From positions 6,014,001 through 6,078,000 of the forward strand of contig NZ_AP021875.1 of NCBI RefSeq assembly GCF_009688965.1: DNA of 64,000 bases, in the 5' to 3' direction. A program made the position numbers and the translations under genes. Of the stretch, positions 8,104-17,249 are shown in pieces (position 1 is the stretch's first letter; every line of letters starts with the position of its first letter). Source of the DNA: Desulfosarcina widdelii (lineage in GTDB: Bacteria; Desulfobacterota; Desulfobacteria; Desulfobacterales; Desulfosarcinaceae). Below the pieces are notes generated by a model. The model saw only the letters and a program-made list of their open reading frames with translations, ran no database searches and was not told the DNA's origin.

Positions 8104-9963
8104 TTGTCGAAAATGAAAACTCGCCCGATCTGGAAGGAGAGCGTTTCGACTTCCGAAAACGTGCTGGAAAAAATCAAACCGGGCATGCGGGTTTTCATCG
8201 GTACCGACGTGTCGGAACCGTTGACACTGGTCCGATATCTGAAAGAATCCAACGCCGACAACCTTTTGGATCTGGAACTGTTTCAATTGGTGAGCCTTGG
8301 AGAGGCCATCGAGGTAACTGCCCGGCACTCGGACAAATATCGTCTGAAAACGTTTTTCAGTGGATGGGAGGCCCGCGAAGCCGTTTCCGAAGGATTCGCC
8401 GATTTCATTCCCAGCCGCTATTACCAGATCCCAGCGGTATTCAAATCCGGTCAGATTCCCATCGACGTCGCTTTCGTCCAGATCACACCTCCGAACAAGG
8501 CGGGCTTTTGCAGCCTGGGCGTTTGTGCGGATGTGGCCCTGGCCGCCATCGAAAAGGCGACCCTGGTGGTCGGCGAGATCAACACCCAAATCCCATGGAC
8601 CTTCGGGGATACCTTTGTTCCTTTCTCGAAATTCGATATGACCGTCGAAAGCACCGAACCGCCGATCTATTTCGACCGGTGGAAGGTGGACGAGATTTAT
8701 GATCGTCTCGGGGCCAATGTCGCGACCCTGATCGAGGACGGCAGTTGTATCGGTTTTTCGGTGGGCCCGCTTTACGAATCTCTGGGCCACCACCTCCGAT
8801 CAAAGCGTGACCTGAGCATCCACACCCCATTTTTTTTCGACAATCTGATGGATCTGGTCAATTCCGGAGCAGTGACCAACCGCCACAACAGCGTATCGCC
8901 GGGAAGATCCCTGACATCCTATGCTATCGGCACCCGTAAGCTGATGCATTGGCTGGACAACAATCCCCTGGTAGAATTTAGAAGCATCGATCAGGTATTC
9001 GATCCCATTCATATCAGCCGAACCCCCAAAGTTGTGGCGGTTCTGCCAGCCCGTGAAATCGATCTGTCGGGGAGACTGACCCTTCATACCGGAAAAGGCA
9101 ATGTGGGCTCGGGACCCAGCGAAGTGGTCGATTTTTTCAACGGAGCCCTGATATCCGAAGGCGGCCGGGCCATTTTTGCGCTCACCAGCCGCAACCGCGA
9201 GGGAAAATCGAACATTCTGATTTCGGTTCGAAGACAGCCGAACCAATTCAGCTTGTGGGAATCGGTGACCACGGTGGTTACCGAATATGGATCGGTTAAC
9301 ATGAAGGGCCGTTCAGTTCGTGAACGCGCCCAGGCACTGATCGATATTGCCCACCCGGATGACCGGGCCGAATTGGTGGCAGAGGCCAAAAGAAGAAAAA
9401 TCATCTACCCGGATCAGATTTTCCTCACGGAAAGCGCCTATCTTTACCCGACTGAGATCGAATTCGAAAAGACACTCAAGAAAGATACCAGGGTTCATTT
9501 TCGGGCACTGAAACCTTCCGATGAAGAAAACATGCGCAAGTTCTTTTACCGGCTGTCCACCAAATCGGTTGAGTACCGTTTTTTTTACCCCATCCAAACC
9601 ATGTTTCACTCCGATATGCAGGAGTACGTCAACATTGACTACCGCTATTCTCTGTCGCTGGTCGGGCTGCCTGAGGATCCCGACTGCGACCGGATTGTTG
9701 CCGAAGCGCGCTTTGACCAGCTCGATTCCGAGACGCCTTATGCTGAATTATCGTTCATGGTGGACGAAGAGTATCAGAATATCGGCATCGGCACCTGCCT
9801 TTGCGAAAAACTGACGCTCCTGGCCAAAGAGCGGCAATTAAAAGGATTTACCGCCGATATATTGATCGAAAACAAAAAGATGCGTCGTGTTTTCCGGAAG
9901 ATGGGCTGGAACATAAAATCCAGACGCTCCGGAGGGATCGAACGGCTCACCATGGATTTTTAG
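8104..9963 (+). CDS. Acetyl-CoA hydrolase/transferase-like protein fused to a GNAT acetyltransferase
   Basis: Residues 1 to about 430 are a class I CoA-transferase/acetyl-CoA hydrolase (Cat1/4-hydroxybutyrate CoA-transferase family), with FVQITPPNKAGFCSLGVCAD, SGAVTNRHN and GSGPSEVVDFFNGA. Residues about 465-619 are a GNAT domain with the acetyl-CoA loop QNIGIGTCLCEKL and a partial C-terminal strand. CoA-transferases of this family move CoA between acyl groups; the fused GNAT could use or sense the resulting acyl-CoA. Where many family members have HSE/HTE before the FSD-like segment, this protein reads HTPFFFDN, so the first half may be altered in activity. The first start is TTG at 8104; an ATG at 8113 is equally possible. 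Two further CoA-transferase genes follow. Confidence 0.85.
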   Translation: MSKMKTRPIWKESVSTSENVLEKIKPGMRVFIGTDVSEPLTLVRYLKESNADNLLDLELFQLVSLGEAIEVTARHSDKYRLKTFFSGWEAREAVSEGFADFIPSRYYQIPAVFKSGQIPIDVAFVQITPPNKAGFCSLGVCADVALAAIEKATLVVGEINTQIPWTFGDTFVPFSKFDMTVESTEPPIYFDRWKVDEIYDRLGANVATLIEDGSCIGFSVGPLYESLGHHLRSKRDLSIHTPFFFDNLMDLVNSGAVTNRHNSVSPGRSLTSYAIGTRKLMHWLDNNPLVEFRSIDQVFDPIHISRTPKVVAVLPAREIDLSGRLTLHTGKGNVGSGPSEVVDFFNGALISEGGRAIFALTSRNREGKSNILISVRRQPNQFSLWESVTTVVTEYGSVNMKGRSVRERAQALIDIAHPDDRAELVAEAKRRKIIYPDQIFLTESAYLYPTEIEFEKTLKKDTRVHFRALKPSDEENMRKFFYRLSTKSVEYRFFYPIQTMFHSDMQEYVNIDYRYSLSLVGLPEDPDCDRIVAEARFDQLDSETPYAELSFMVDEEYQNIGIGTCLCEKLTLLAKERQLKGFTADILIENKKMRRVFRKMGWNIKSRRSGGIERLTMDF

Positions 9964-10150
9964 AACTGATTGCAATCCGGCCATCGCCAAGCTTTCACCT
10001 TGACAACACCTTTGGCGTTGCAATAAACGAATTTTTCACGCAGGTCGTATCGTAGCGATTGGATCGTCTATCTTTTAGCGTTCCGGCAGCTTTCGATTCC
10101 CTGGCCACCAACAATCAATTTTCAAACCGAGCGTTCCGAAAAGCAGGCCT

Positions 10151-11128
10151 ATGAATCTCGATGCCAACAAGTTGATGCCCATATCGGAGGCCGTTGACCG
10201 TTTTGTACCCGATGGCGCCCACATTTCCATCGGTGGATTCACCATCAACCGCAATCCCATGGCAGCTGTGTACGAAATCATCCGCCAGAAAAAACGCCAT
10301 TTGCATCTGTACGCCCACTCCAATGGGCAGGGGGTCGATGAACTGATCGGGGCAGGCTGTGTGGACCGCCTCGAAATCGCCTACGGCGGCAACGGCCGAT
10401 TCGCCTCTACTTGCATCCGTTTTCGCAAGGCGGTGGAGTCCGGCCGGCTGGCGGTGGAGGATTACTCCAATTACCAGATGACCCTGCGGTTCATGGCCGG
10501 CGCCATGGGGGTCCCTTTTTTGCCCACACGGAGTTCATTGGGGTCGGATATCGCCAATCGGTGGGGCTTTTCAACAACCCTGCGCCGGGAGGAGCCGCGC
10601 CTGCCTGATCGCAAACTGGTGATTCAGGATAATCCCTTTGAAGGCTGGTGCGATACCGAGAAGGTCGTGCTGGTGCCGGCCATCAATCCCGACGTCACCA
10701 TCATTCATCTGCAGGCCGCCGACCGGCAGGGAACCGGCCGCATCACCGGACTGCCCTTCGCCGACGTGGAGCAGGCCAAAGCCGCCAAACGCCTGATCGT
10801 CACCTGCGAAACGCTGGTCGAAGACGATCTCCTGCGAGGGGCGCCGGAGCGCAACCAGATTCCCTTCTTCTGTGTGGATGCCGTGGTGCATCTGCCCATG
10901 GGCGCATGGCCGACAGCCTGCTACCGCCATTACGATTACGATCCGAGCCGGCTGCACCACTACCGCCAGGCAGCACTGGACGATGGGCGCTACCGGGACT
11001 ACCTGGAAACGGAAGTTCTCTCGACGGGCAGCCACGAGGAGATGATCGGCCGCATCGATCCTGCGCAGCTGGAGAAGATCAAGGCGGATGAGCGGACGGG
11101 GTATGCGGTGGGGTTGGACCGGCGATAA
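10151..11128 (+). CDS. gctA: CoA-transferase alpha subunit, glutaconate CoA-transferase type
   Basis: The 325-residue protein matches GctA-like subunits (family I CoA-transferases). It has the glycine-rich start of the fold (DGAHISIGGFTINRNPMAAV), GAGCVDRLEIAYGG, a GVPFLPTRSSLGSD segment and a conserved late region (ADRQGTGRITGLPFADVEQAKAAK). With the next gene it should form the alpha/beta enzyme that transfers CoA from acetyl-CoA to a dicarboxylate or other acyl acceptor. The true substrate is not evident. It lies 187 bp after the CoA-transferase/GNAT gene and 203 bp before its beta subunit, and all point the same way. Confidence 0.88.
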   Translation: MNLDANKLMPISEAVDRFVPDGAHISIGGFTINRNPMAAVYEIIRQKKRHLHLYAHSNGQGVDELIGAGCVDRLEIAYGGNGRFASTCIRFRKAVESGRLAVEDYSNYQMTLRFMAGAMGVPFLPTRSSLGSDIANRWGFSTTLRREEPRLPDRKLVIQDNPFEGWCDTEKVVLVPAINPDVTIIHLQAADRQGTGRITGLPFADVEQAKAAKRLIVTCETLVEDDLLRGAPERNQIPFFCVDAVVHLPMGAWPTACYRHYDYDPSRLHHYRQAALDDGRYRDYLETEVLSTGSHEEMIGRIDPAQLEKIKADERTGYAVGLDRR

Positions 11129-11331
11129 GTAACGGAAAGGGCATCTATCACCCGATTTCGGCGTTGGGCGGCGAATCCGAATCCTTGAAATACTCCATAT
11201 ATTCCTCCGGTTCGAATTCGCCGCCCGCCTTGAACTCGGGCGAAATCTACCCTTTCCGGCCGATACCTGTTAAAGACCGAACGGATAAAATCGCATTCCA
11301 CGCGTAAAATGAGAACACGGAAATATTACCC

Positions 11332-12108
11332 ATGACCAAACAAACCGACTACACCCAACGCGAGATGATGGCCGTGGCTGCCGCCCGGGAGATCCGTGAC
11401 GGCGACATCGTCTTTTGCGGCACCGGCATCTCCATGCTGGCCGCCATGGCCGCCAAGCACATCAGTGCCCCCAACTCCGTGATTTTTTTCGAGACCGGTG
11501 CCATCGACTCCCAGCTTGAGGAGGTGCCCCTGGCTGTGGGCGACTCCCGGGTGATGTTCGCCACATCGGTCAACGGCAGCCTGGCCGATGCCTTCGCCAC
11601 CATGCAGAACCGCTTCACAGGCCGGAAGGTGGTGGGGATCATGGGCGCGGCCCAGATCGATCCATACGGCAATCTCAACTCCACCGTCATCGGCGACTAC
11701 GATGCCCCCAAGGTTCGTTTTTCCGGCAGCGGCGGTGCCTGCGACGTGGCCTCCTTTGTCAACCGGACCATCATTTTTATGCAGCACGCCCGGCGCAAAT
11801 TCGTCCCCAAGCTGGACTACCTCACCAGTCCGGGATGGCTCGACGGCCCCGACGGCCGTAAAAACGCCGGCCTGCCCGGCGGCGGACCGGCTTGCGTAAT
11901 TACCGACATGGCCATCATGGGATTCGACGAACGGAGCCGCAAAATGCTTCTGCGGGGGTGCTTTGCGGGTGTAACCAAAGACACGGTGCTGGACAACATG
12001 GGGTTTTCCGTGGACACTTCACGGGCCGAAACGATCCCACCGCCGTCGGCGGAAGAGTTGGCCATTTTGAGGGAAAAGTGCGACCCCCAGCGTTTGATTC
12101 TGGGATAG
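11332..12108 (+). CDS. gctB: CoA-transferase beta subunit, glutaconate CoA-transferase type
   Basis: The 258-residue protein matches GctB-like beta subunits. The catalytic Glu is visible as Glu54 in FFETGAID, the same position as the reactive glutamate of Acidaminococcus glutaconate CoA-transferase. FCGTGISMLAAMAAKH, MGAAQIDPYGNLNSTVIGDY and FSGSGGACDVAS are family motifs. It should pair with the alpha subunit upstream. The ATG at 11332 has only a modest ribosome site. A protein-kinase-like gene follows after 35 bp and may be cotranscribed. Confidence 0.9.
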   Translation: MTKQTDYTQREMMAVAAAREIRDGDIVFCGTGISMLAAMAAKHISAPNSVIFFETGAIDSQLEEVPLAVGDSRVMFATSVNGSLADAFATMQNRFTGRKVVGIMGAAQIDPYGNLNSTVIGDYDAPKVRFSGSGGACDVASFVNRTIIFMQHARRKFVPKLDYLTSPGWLDGPDGRKNAGLPGGGPACVITDMAIMGFDERSRKMLLRGCFAGVTKDTVLDNMGFSVDTSRAETIPPPSAEELAILREKCDPQRLILG

Positions 12109-12143
12109 CAACCTCTCCCGGAATGCAGAGAAGAACGTCAACA

Positions 12144-13145
12144 ATGGCAAGCGATCATCACCCTTCAGAGAAATCCCAAAACGGGACGCCGGCGATGGAC
12201 AGGGAAACCATCGATCGGCGGGTGGCCGAACTGTTCCCCAGTCTGGCGGACCGCCGCCAGTTTGCCACTCATATCGATACCACCGATTTTTACAAAGTGG
12301 ACTACGGCGATGTTCTGGTGCTCGGCAATCATCCCTACCTGATTCTGAACAACGCCAAGGAAGGGCGCTTCGGCCTGGACGACCAGGAGAAATTCTGGGT
12401 CAAGCGCGCCATAGATCTGGACAGCGGCCAGCGAAAAATCATCAAGCTGGTTTTCTTCGAAAAGTTCGAAGCCCGTATCGGCGATACGACCTTCGATTGC
12501 TTTCGAAGTCCCCGCAAGGAGGCGCGTATTCTTTCAAAGGTGGGTAATCATCCTCATTTCATGCATGGATATGCTACCGAGGACAGCCAGGGGAACATTA
12601 TCCGCGTATTGGATTTCATCTACGGAAAATCGCTCCACAATACCGTCGAGGACCTGACCTGCAGCCATTCGGAATACTTCTGCAAAATATTTCCCGAGGT
12701 GTTCAAAAACTTTATTACCTGCGTTGAAGCCATCGGATTTTTGCACCGGCAGAACGAGAAACACGGCGACATCCGGCGGGATCATATCCTTATCGATCGG
12801 GAAAGCGGCAATTACCGGTGGATCGATTTCGATTTCAACTACCGCCACCGTGAGAATATTTACGGATACGATCTTTTCGGCATCGGCAATATCCTCATTT
12901 ACCTGGTGGGAAAGGGCGATGTTCTGCTTCCGGACCTTTCTCGAAGTTCTCATCCCGCCATGGACAGGATTACACCGGAAGACCGGAACATCGTTTTCCA
13001 TCACCGCCTGGCCAACCTGAAACTCGTCTACCTCTATATTCCGGAATCCCTCAACCGCATTTTACTCCATTTCTCGATGGGCGCCAACTGGTACTACGAA
13101 CATGTGGATCAGTTGCTGGAAGATCTTTCCTGTGTGCATTTGTGA
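12144..13145 (+). CDS. Degenerate protein-kinase-like protein
   Basis: The 333-residue protein resembles small bacterial protein-kinase-like proteins. A catalytic-loop equivalent reads HGDIRRDHILID, with Gly in place of Arg and His where the Mg-binding Asn normally sits. The activation-segment start reads WIDFDFNY instead of DFG. The N-terminal lobe (VLVLGNHPYLILNNAKEGRF, then FWVKRAID) fits a P-loop and VAIK-like strand. It may be a catalytically weak kinase or pseudokinase acting on something encoded nearby. The ATG at 12144 is the first after the CoA-transferase stop; ATG 12195 is an alternative. It lies 35 bp downstream of gctB. Confidence 0.7.
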   Translation: MASDHHPSEKSQNGTPAMDRETIDRRVAELFPSLADRRQFATHIDTTDFYKVDYGDVLVLGNHPYLILNNAKEGRFGLDDQEKFWVKRAIDLDSGQRKIIKLVFFEKFEARIGDTTFDCFRSPRKEARILSKVGNHPHFMHGYATEDSQGNIIRVLDFIYGKSLHNTVEDLTCSHSEYFCKIFPEVFKNFITCVEAIGFLHRQNEKHGDIRRDHILIDRESGNYRWIDFDFNYRHRENIYGYDLFGIGNILIYLVGKGDVLLPDLSRSSHPAMDRITPEDRNIVFHHRLANLKLVYLYIPESLNRILLHFSMGANWYYEHVDQLLEDLSCVHL

Positions 13146-13159
13146 TCCTTAAAACCGAA

Positions 13160-13330
13160 TCAGGTCATCTGAATCAGAAGAGATTTGATTTCCGACACGT
13201 CTTCATCCAAATTTGCCGGGAGCTCTTCTTTGATGTCGCTCACTTCGTCGGCAATCGCCTCGACCCTTTCTTCTATGGCTTCAAGCTTCTTCTCGATCAT
13301 GACCAACGCTGCCTTTATTTCGGCATCCAT
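13160..13330 (-). CDS. Small acidic coiled-coil protein
   Basis: The 56-residue protein is one heptad-patterned helix (IKAALVMIEKKLEAIEERVE, continuing AIADEVSDIKEEL) with a short acidic tail. I chose the ATG at 13330 because a run of six G precedes it, although spacing is tight; an upstream in-frame start at 13375 would add 15 unlikely residues. Such proteins often form dimers or bind partners. No family is recognised. It is convergent with the kinase-like gene, leaving only 14 bp between their stops. Confidence 0.55.
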   Translation of the reverse strand: MDAEIKAALVMIEKKLEAIEERVEAIADEVSDIKEELPANLDEDVSEIKSLLIQMT

Positions 13331-13569
13331 TGTCCCCCCTGTTTCTTTGTCAGTGCCCATCCAAAAATGGCCCATTTGCCCGATATCTCTGTTGCACGAA
13401 TAATTTTATTCTCGGAATATCAACCAGATACACCCCAAGGGCATTTCCTTCGGGTACCTGCGGTAAAATTTTTCGTGCGCCTCGATCTTGACCGAATTTT
13501 CCTATTTCTGGATGAACACTGGTTAAGATTCATGGACCCTGATTGTTACTATAGGATAAACGCACCGTT

Positions 13570-14001
13570 TTATGCAAATTCAACCAGCTTGATGTCAAAT
13601 GTGAGCGTCTCCCCGGCAAGCGGGTGATTGGCATCCAGCGTGACGGTTTGATCGGAAATGTCGGTTACTATCGCCTTGACGTCGTTTCCATGATCGTCTT
13701 TGACTTGAATCCGGCTGCCGACTTCAAGGTCTTCATCCTGTTCCGGCACCTGGTAAAGGGGAACCTCGGAAACTAATTCGGACTTTTTTTCTCCAATGGC
13801 CTCATGGGGCTGCAGCCGAACTGTTTTTTTCTGGCCCTCCATCATTCCGATTACGCTCTTTTCGAAACATTCGATCAGTTTTCCTTCTCCGATGGTCAAT
13901 TCCAACGGTTCTCCGTCGCCTGTCGTCGCAATTTCGCTGCCATCGTCGGCACAGCAGGTAAAATGAACCCGGACGGTATCTCCTTCCTGCACGCTACGCA
14001 T
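13570..14001 (-). CDS. FKBP-type peptidyl-prolyl isomerase, SlyD-like
   Basis: The 143-residue protein starts with the FKBP strand (VQEGDTVRVHFTCCADDGSE) and carries ELTIGEG, FEKSVIGMMEGQKK and the inserted chaperone flap of SlyD-type enzymes (about residues 70-120), ending NHPLAGETLTFDIKLVEF as the family does. It should isomerise prolyl bonds and hold unfolded chains in the cytoplasm. It lacks the His-rich metal tail of E. coli SlyD. The ATG at 14001 is preceded by AAGGAG eight bases upstream, which decides the start over 14043. It is the last gene of the NAGGN gene block and could serve protein folding under osmotic stress. Confidence 0.9.
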   Translation of the reverse strand: MRSVQEGDTVRVHFTCCADDGSEIATTGDGEPLELTIGEGKLIECFEKSVIGMMEGQKKTVRLQPHEAIGEKKSELVSEVPLYQVPEQDEDLEVGSRIQVKDDHGNDVKAIVTDISDQTVTLDANHPLAGETLTFDIKLVEFA

Positions 14002-14043
14002 ATGATCACTCCTTTTTCTGTTGAGAGGTAATTTCCGATCCAT

Positions 14044-14262
14044 TCAAGCTTGACAGTATCGGTTGTAGACGTCGTACTGAGTCGCATTGATTTTCTCGTC
14101 GTTCACGGCCTGATCATCTTCGATTTCAACGGGTTCCGTGAACAGATCGTACTCCAGGGCCTTGACAATGCCCTGGGGTGTGATCATCAGGGCCTGGCCG
14201 TTCTCGTCTTCATCCAGATGAACGAATGATTGGCCGGTTTTTTTGTTTTTGCAGATTTCCAT
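14044..14262 (-). CDS. Small conserved-looking protein downstream of the NAGGN peptidase
   Basis: The 72-residue acidic protein (starting MEICKNKKTGQSFVHLDEDE, ending YDVYNRYCQA) has no membrane segment or signal. A GGGAGA element precedes the ATG at 14262. It lies between the NAGGN-linked M42 peptidase and the SlyD-like gene, all on the minus strand and closely spaced, so a shared transcript is likely. I do not recognise the family. The strand pattern in the first half (SFVHLDEDENGQALMITP) suggests a small beta fold. Confidence 0.6.
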   Translation of the reverse strand: MEICKNKKTGQSFVHLDEDENGQALMITPQGIVKALEYDLFTEPVEIEDDQAVNDEKINATQYDVYNRYCQA

Positions 14263-14335
14263 AATGACGTGTTCTCCCAAAGTCCTGTTTGGTTGGTTTA
14301 AAGGTAATGGCGATGATCCCGATCCACACCGTTCG

Positions 14336-15487
14336 TCAGGTTTCAATTTGAATCACCTCCCGATCGGGTTGATGGGGAAACCCGTTCAAAGATGCCAGCG
14401 TGTCTTTGTCCCGGCTGAATGTCGGTGCACTTTGGACGTACAGCGCTATCAGATCGGCAACGGCGATCAGAGACGACAGGTGCGTCCGTTCGTATCCGTG
14501 AGATCCGTCCAGGCCAAACCCCAGCAGAGCGGTACGGGTGTCGTTGCCCGCCTCGATGGCCGAAGCCGAATCGCTGCGATAGAAACGAAAGACATCCTTG
14601 ATCAGGTCAATCCCGTTTTCCCTGCCAAGGGCCAGCAATTTGCGGCTCAGGTGATAATCGAATGGGCCGGTCTGATCCATCATGCACACAACGGCATGAA
14701 ACTCCGTCGCATTCTGGTTGGGGGCCACCGGTGCGTGGTCGATCACCACCATTTCGGTCACATCGCCATATACGGCTGCGGAAGCCCCCGACCCGACCTC
14801 TTCAAAAATGGTAAATATCAGATGACAATCGATGGGAATGTCGATTTTTTCTTCCTTAAGGGCCTTGGCCACGGTGAGCAGGATGGCCACGCCGGCCTTG
14901 TCGTCCAAATGGCGGGCGTTGATGAAACCAGCATCCGAAATCTCGGGCAGTGCATCGAAGGCGACAAAATCGCCGACCTGAATATCGGTTTTGATCGTTT
15001 CTCCCGGCTGTTGCCCTTCGTCATCCACGCGGAGTTCTACGTGGTCCCAGCCGGCGGGTTGGGTATCCACAGCTTCGCCGTAGGCATGGCCGGAGCTCTT
15101 CAGCGGCAGTACCGTCCCCCTGATCGGCCCACTGTCGGCATAGATCGTGACGCGACCGCCTTCGGCGAAACGGCTGGACCACGTGCCCACCGATGCGATG
15201 GCCAGGCGGCCGTTGGGTTTTACCCGGCGAACCATGGCGCCGAGGGTGTCCAGATGGACCGTCACAGCCCGGTCCAGCGTGTCACGCATGCGGCCTTTCA
15301 ATGTGGCCCGGATGGCCCCCCGCCGCGTGACATTATGGGCGATGCCGAGCTTTTGCAGCTCCTGGCCGACAAAATGAACGATCTGATCGGTGTAACCGGA
15401 CGGGCTGGGGATGTTCAGCAAAGCGACCAGGATGTGCTTCAGGTAGTGAGAATCGATGGGAACGCGGGTCACTGGTTTTTTCTCCAT
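14336..15487 (-). CDS. M42-family metallopeptidase of the NAGGN osmolyte system
   Basis: The 383-residue protein is a di-zinc M42 aminopeptidase/endoglucanase-type peptidase of the subgroup linked to N-acetylglutaminylglutamine amide (NAGGN) gene clusters. Metal and catalytic residues are visible in HLDTLG (first His and Asp), ARHLDDKAG (bridging Asp), FEEVGSG (general base and metal Glu), VVIDHAP (Asp) and the late His in GSHGYERTH. It probably processes or recycles the osmolyte dipeptide or its precursors; that role is inferred from conserved linkage. It starts 6 bp after the NAGGN synthetase stop, with no clear ribosome site, which points to translational coupling. Confidence 0.9.
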   Translation of the reverse strand: MEKKPVTRVPIDSHYLKHILVALLNIPSPSGYTDQIVHFVGQELQKLGIAHNVTRRGAIRATLKGRMRDTLDRAVTVHLDTLGAMVRRVKPNGRLAIASVGTWSSRFAEGGRVTIYADSGPIRGTVLPLKSSGHAYGEAVDTQPAGWDHVELRVDDEGQQPGETIKTDIQVGDFVAFDALPEISDAGFINARHLDDKAGVAILLTVAKALKEEKIDIPIDCHLIFTIFEEVGSGASAAVYGDVTEMVVIDHAPVAPNQNATEFHAVVCMMDQTGPFDYHLSRKLLALGRENGIDLIKDVFRFYRSDSASAIEAGNDTRTALLGFGLDGSHGYERTHLSSLIAVADLIALYVQSAPTFSRDKDTLASLNGFPHQPDREVIQIET

Positions 15488-15493
15488 TCAGGC

Positions 15494-17233
15494 TCAGGCG
15501 GCGGTTTGCGGGAAAAGCAGATCCACAAACCGTTCTGCCGTGGGCTGGGGTTCATGGTTGGCCAGTCCCGGTCGTTCGTTGGCTTCGATCATGACATAAT
15601 CGGGCCGTTTCGGATCGGGAACGATCATGTCGAGACCGGTAACCGGGATATCCAGCGCTTCGGCAGCCTGCTCGGCGGCCTCGACCAGGACCGGATGGAT
15701 GATCGGGGTTACGTCTTCGATGGTTCCGCCGGTGTGCAGATTGGCGGTTTTGCGCACCCGTACCTTCTCTTCGGCGGGAATGACCGCCTCCAGGTCGTAT
15801 CCGGTCTGCCGCACGCAGCGCCGGGTTTCGCCGTCCAACGGGATCCGACTTTCACCGTCGGTTGCGCTGGCCCTTCGGCGATTATACTTCTCGATCAGTT
15901 CGCTCAGGCGGTGCCGTCCGGTACCGGTAATGACCGGTGGCCGGCGTATCGCCGCCGCAACCATTTTGTGATCGATGACAATCAAACGCAGATCCTCGCC
16001 GGACACATAGGATTCCAGAATTACATCCTCGCAGAAGCGACTGGCCCATTCGACGGCCTTTTCGAGGGCTTCGGCCGAGCGCACGTCCACGCTGATGCCA
16101 TGGCCCTGTTCCCCTCGGGCGGGTTTTACCACCACCCGTTGAAGGTCTTTCAGGATGGCTGCGTTGGCCCCGGGATCGTCAAGATTGGCCGGGAACTGCT
16201 GTGGCACATTCAAACCGGCGGACCGCAGGACCCGGTGGGTCAGGCGTTTGTCGTCGCAGCGGCTCATGGTGATGGCCGAGGTCAATTCGGTCAGCGATTC
16301 CCGGCAGACGATGGATCGTCCGCCGTGGATCAGCCGGAAGTAGTTGTGCTCATCGTCGATGACCTCCACGCGAATTCCGCGCCGCCGGGCTTCATCGGTG
16401 ATGATCCGGGCATACAAGTTCAGTTGTTCCTCCGGGGGTGAAGCCGTGAAGAAGGGCTCGTTGATCTGGTTTTTGCGCTTGACGCAGAAAACCGGCACGC
16501 GCTGGAATCCCAGCTTTTCATACAGCGCGATGGCTTCGGTGTTGTCATGCATAACCGACAGATCTAAATAGCTGCGGCCGCGCGCCAGATAGTGCTCAGC
16601 CAGATGACACACCAGGGCCTCGCCCACGCCGGGTGCGTGAGCCTGGGGATCCACCGCCAGACACCACAGGCTGGCACCGGATTCCGGGTCGTTGAAGGCC
16701 TCGACGTGGTCCAGTCCCGTCACCGTACCGATAATCCGTTTGCTTTTCAGGTCTTCCGCCACCAGATAGGTCCGTATTCGGGAGGTGTTGGAACCCGTGA
16801 AAAATGAAGGATCCGCGGTAACCATTTTCCGGGAGCGGTAGATTCGATTGACGGCTTCGGCATCCTTCCGGGTGTCCAGCCGTCGCACGGTGAATGTCGG
16901 CCACCGATTGCGGCCGGGACGATAGTCGTGGAACCACAGCCGATAGGTATGCGACGGGTCCATGAAAAGTTTGTCCGGCCCCATGGATAGCATGACGTGG
17001 GGATCGCGCAGGTAAAAGGCGATATCGCGCTTTCCGGCGCCCTCCTTGCAAATCGTGTCGAAAAGGGTCGTTGCGTCGTTAAAGGTGTGGCCGAAAAGTA
17101 TCCGTCCCCATCCCATCTCCACGACCGCGTCGTTTTTCAGGCGTACGGCATCCGGCCCTGTGGCCGGCTGCCAATTCTTCAAGGAGAGGCTGTTCATGCG
17201 TTCCAGACGGTCTTTGCGACTGCGGGCATGCAT
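15494..17233 (-). CDS. ngg: N-acetylglutaminylglutamine synthetase, GNAT plus ATP-grasp
   Basis: This 579-residue enzyme makes the acetylated dipeptide that becomes the osmoprotectant NAGGN. The GNAT half (about residues 95-250) carries FTVRRLDTRKDAEAVNRIYR and the acetyl-CoA loop DPQAHAPGVGEALV. The ATP-grasp half (about 300-575) carries VVKPARGEQGHGISVDV, LESYVSGEDLRLIVID and a late MIEANERPG. It matches the Ngg proteins of Sinorhizobium and Pseudomonas in order and length. AAAAGGAGG precedes the ATG at 17233. It follows the amidotransferase gene by 16 bp. Expression is expected to rise with salt, though no operator is evident here. Confidence 0.95.
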   Translation of the reverse strand: MHARSRKDRLERMNSLSLKNWQPATGPDAVRLKNDAVVEMGWGRILFGHTFNDATTLFDTICKEGAGKRDIAFYLRDPHVMLSMGPDKLFMDPSHTYRLWFHDYRPGRNRWPTFTVRRLDTRKDAEAVNRIYRSRKMVTADPSFFTGSNTSRIRTYLVAEDLKSKRIIGTVTGLDHVEAFNDPESGASLWCLAVDPQAHAPGVGEALVCHLAEHYLARGRSYLDLSVMHDNTEAIALYEKLGFQRVPVFCVKRKNQINEPFFTASPPEEQLNLYARIITDEARRRGIRVEVIDDEHNYFRLIHGGRSIVCRESLTELTSAITMSRCDDKRLTHRVLRSAGLNVPQQFPANLDDPGANAAILKDLQRVVVKPARGEQGHGISVDVRSAEALEKAVEWASRFCEDVILESYVSGEDLRLIVIDHKMVAAAIRRPPVITGTGRHRLSELIEKYNRRRASATDGESRIPLDGETRRCVRQTGYDLEAVIPAEEKVRVRKTANLHTGGTIEDVTPIIHPVLVEAAEQAAEALDIPVTGLDMIVPDPKRPDYVMIEANERPGLANHEPQPTAERFVDLLFPQTAA

Positions 17234-17249
17234 TGTGTTGACCTCCTTT

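Noticed and set aside
14243..16441. 732-codon plus-strand open frame
   Set aside because: It runs opposite to the M42 peptidase and NAGGN synthetase genes, whose motifs are unambiguous. In GC-rich DNA the antisense frame often stays open. No ribosome site or known domain.
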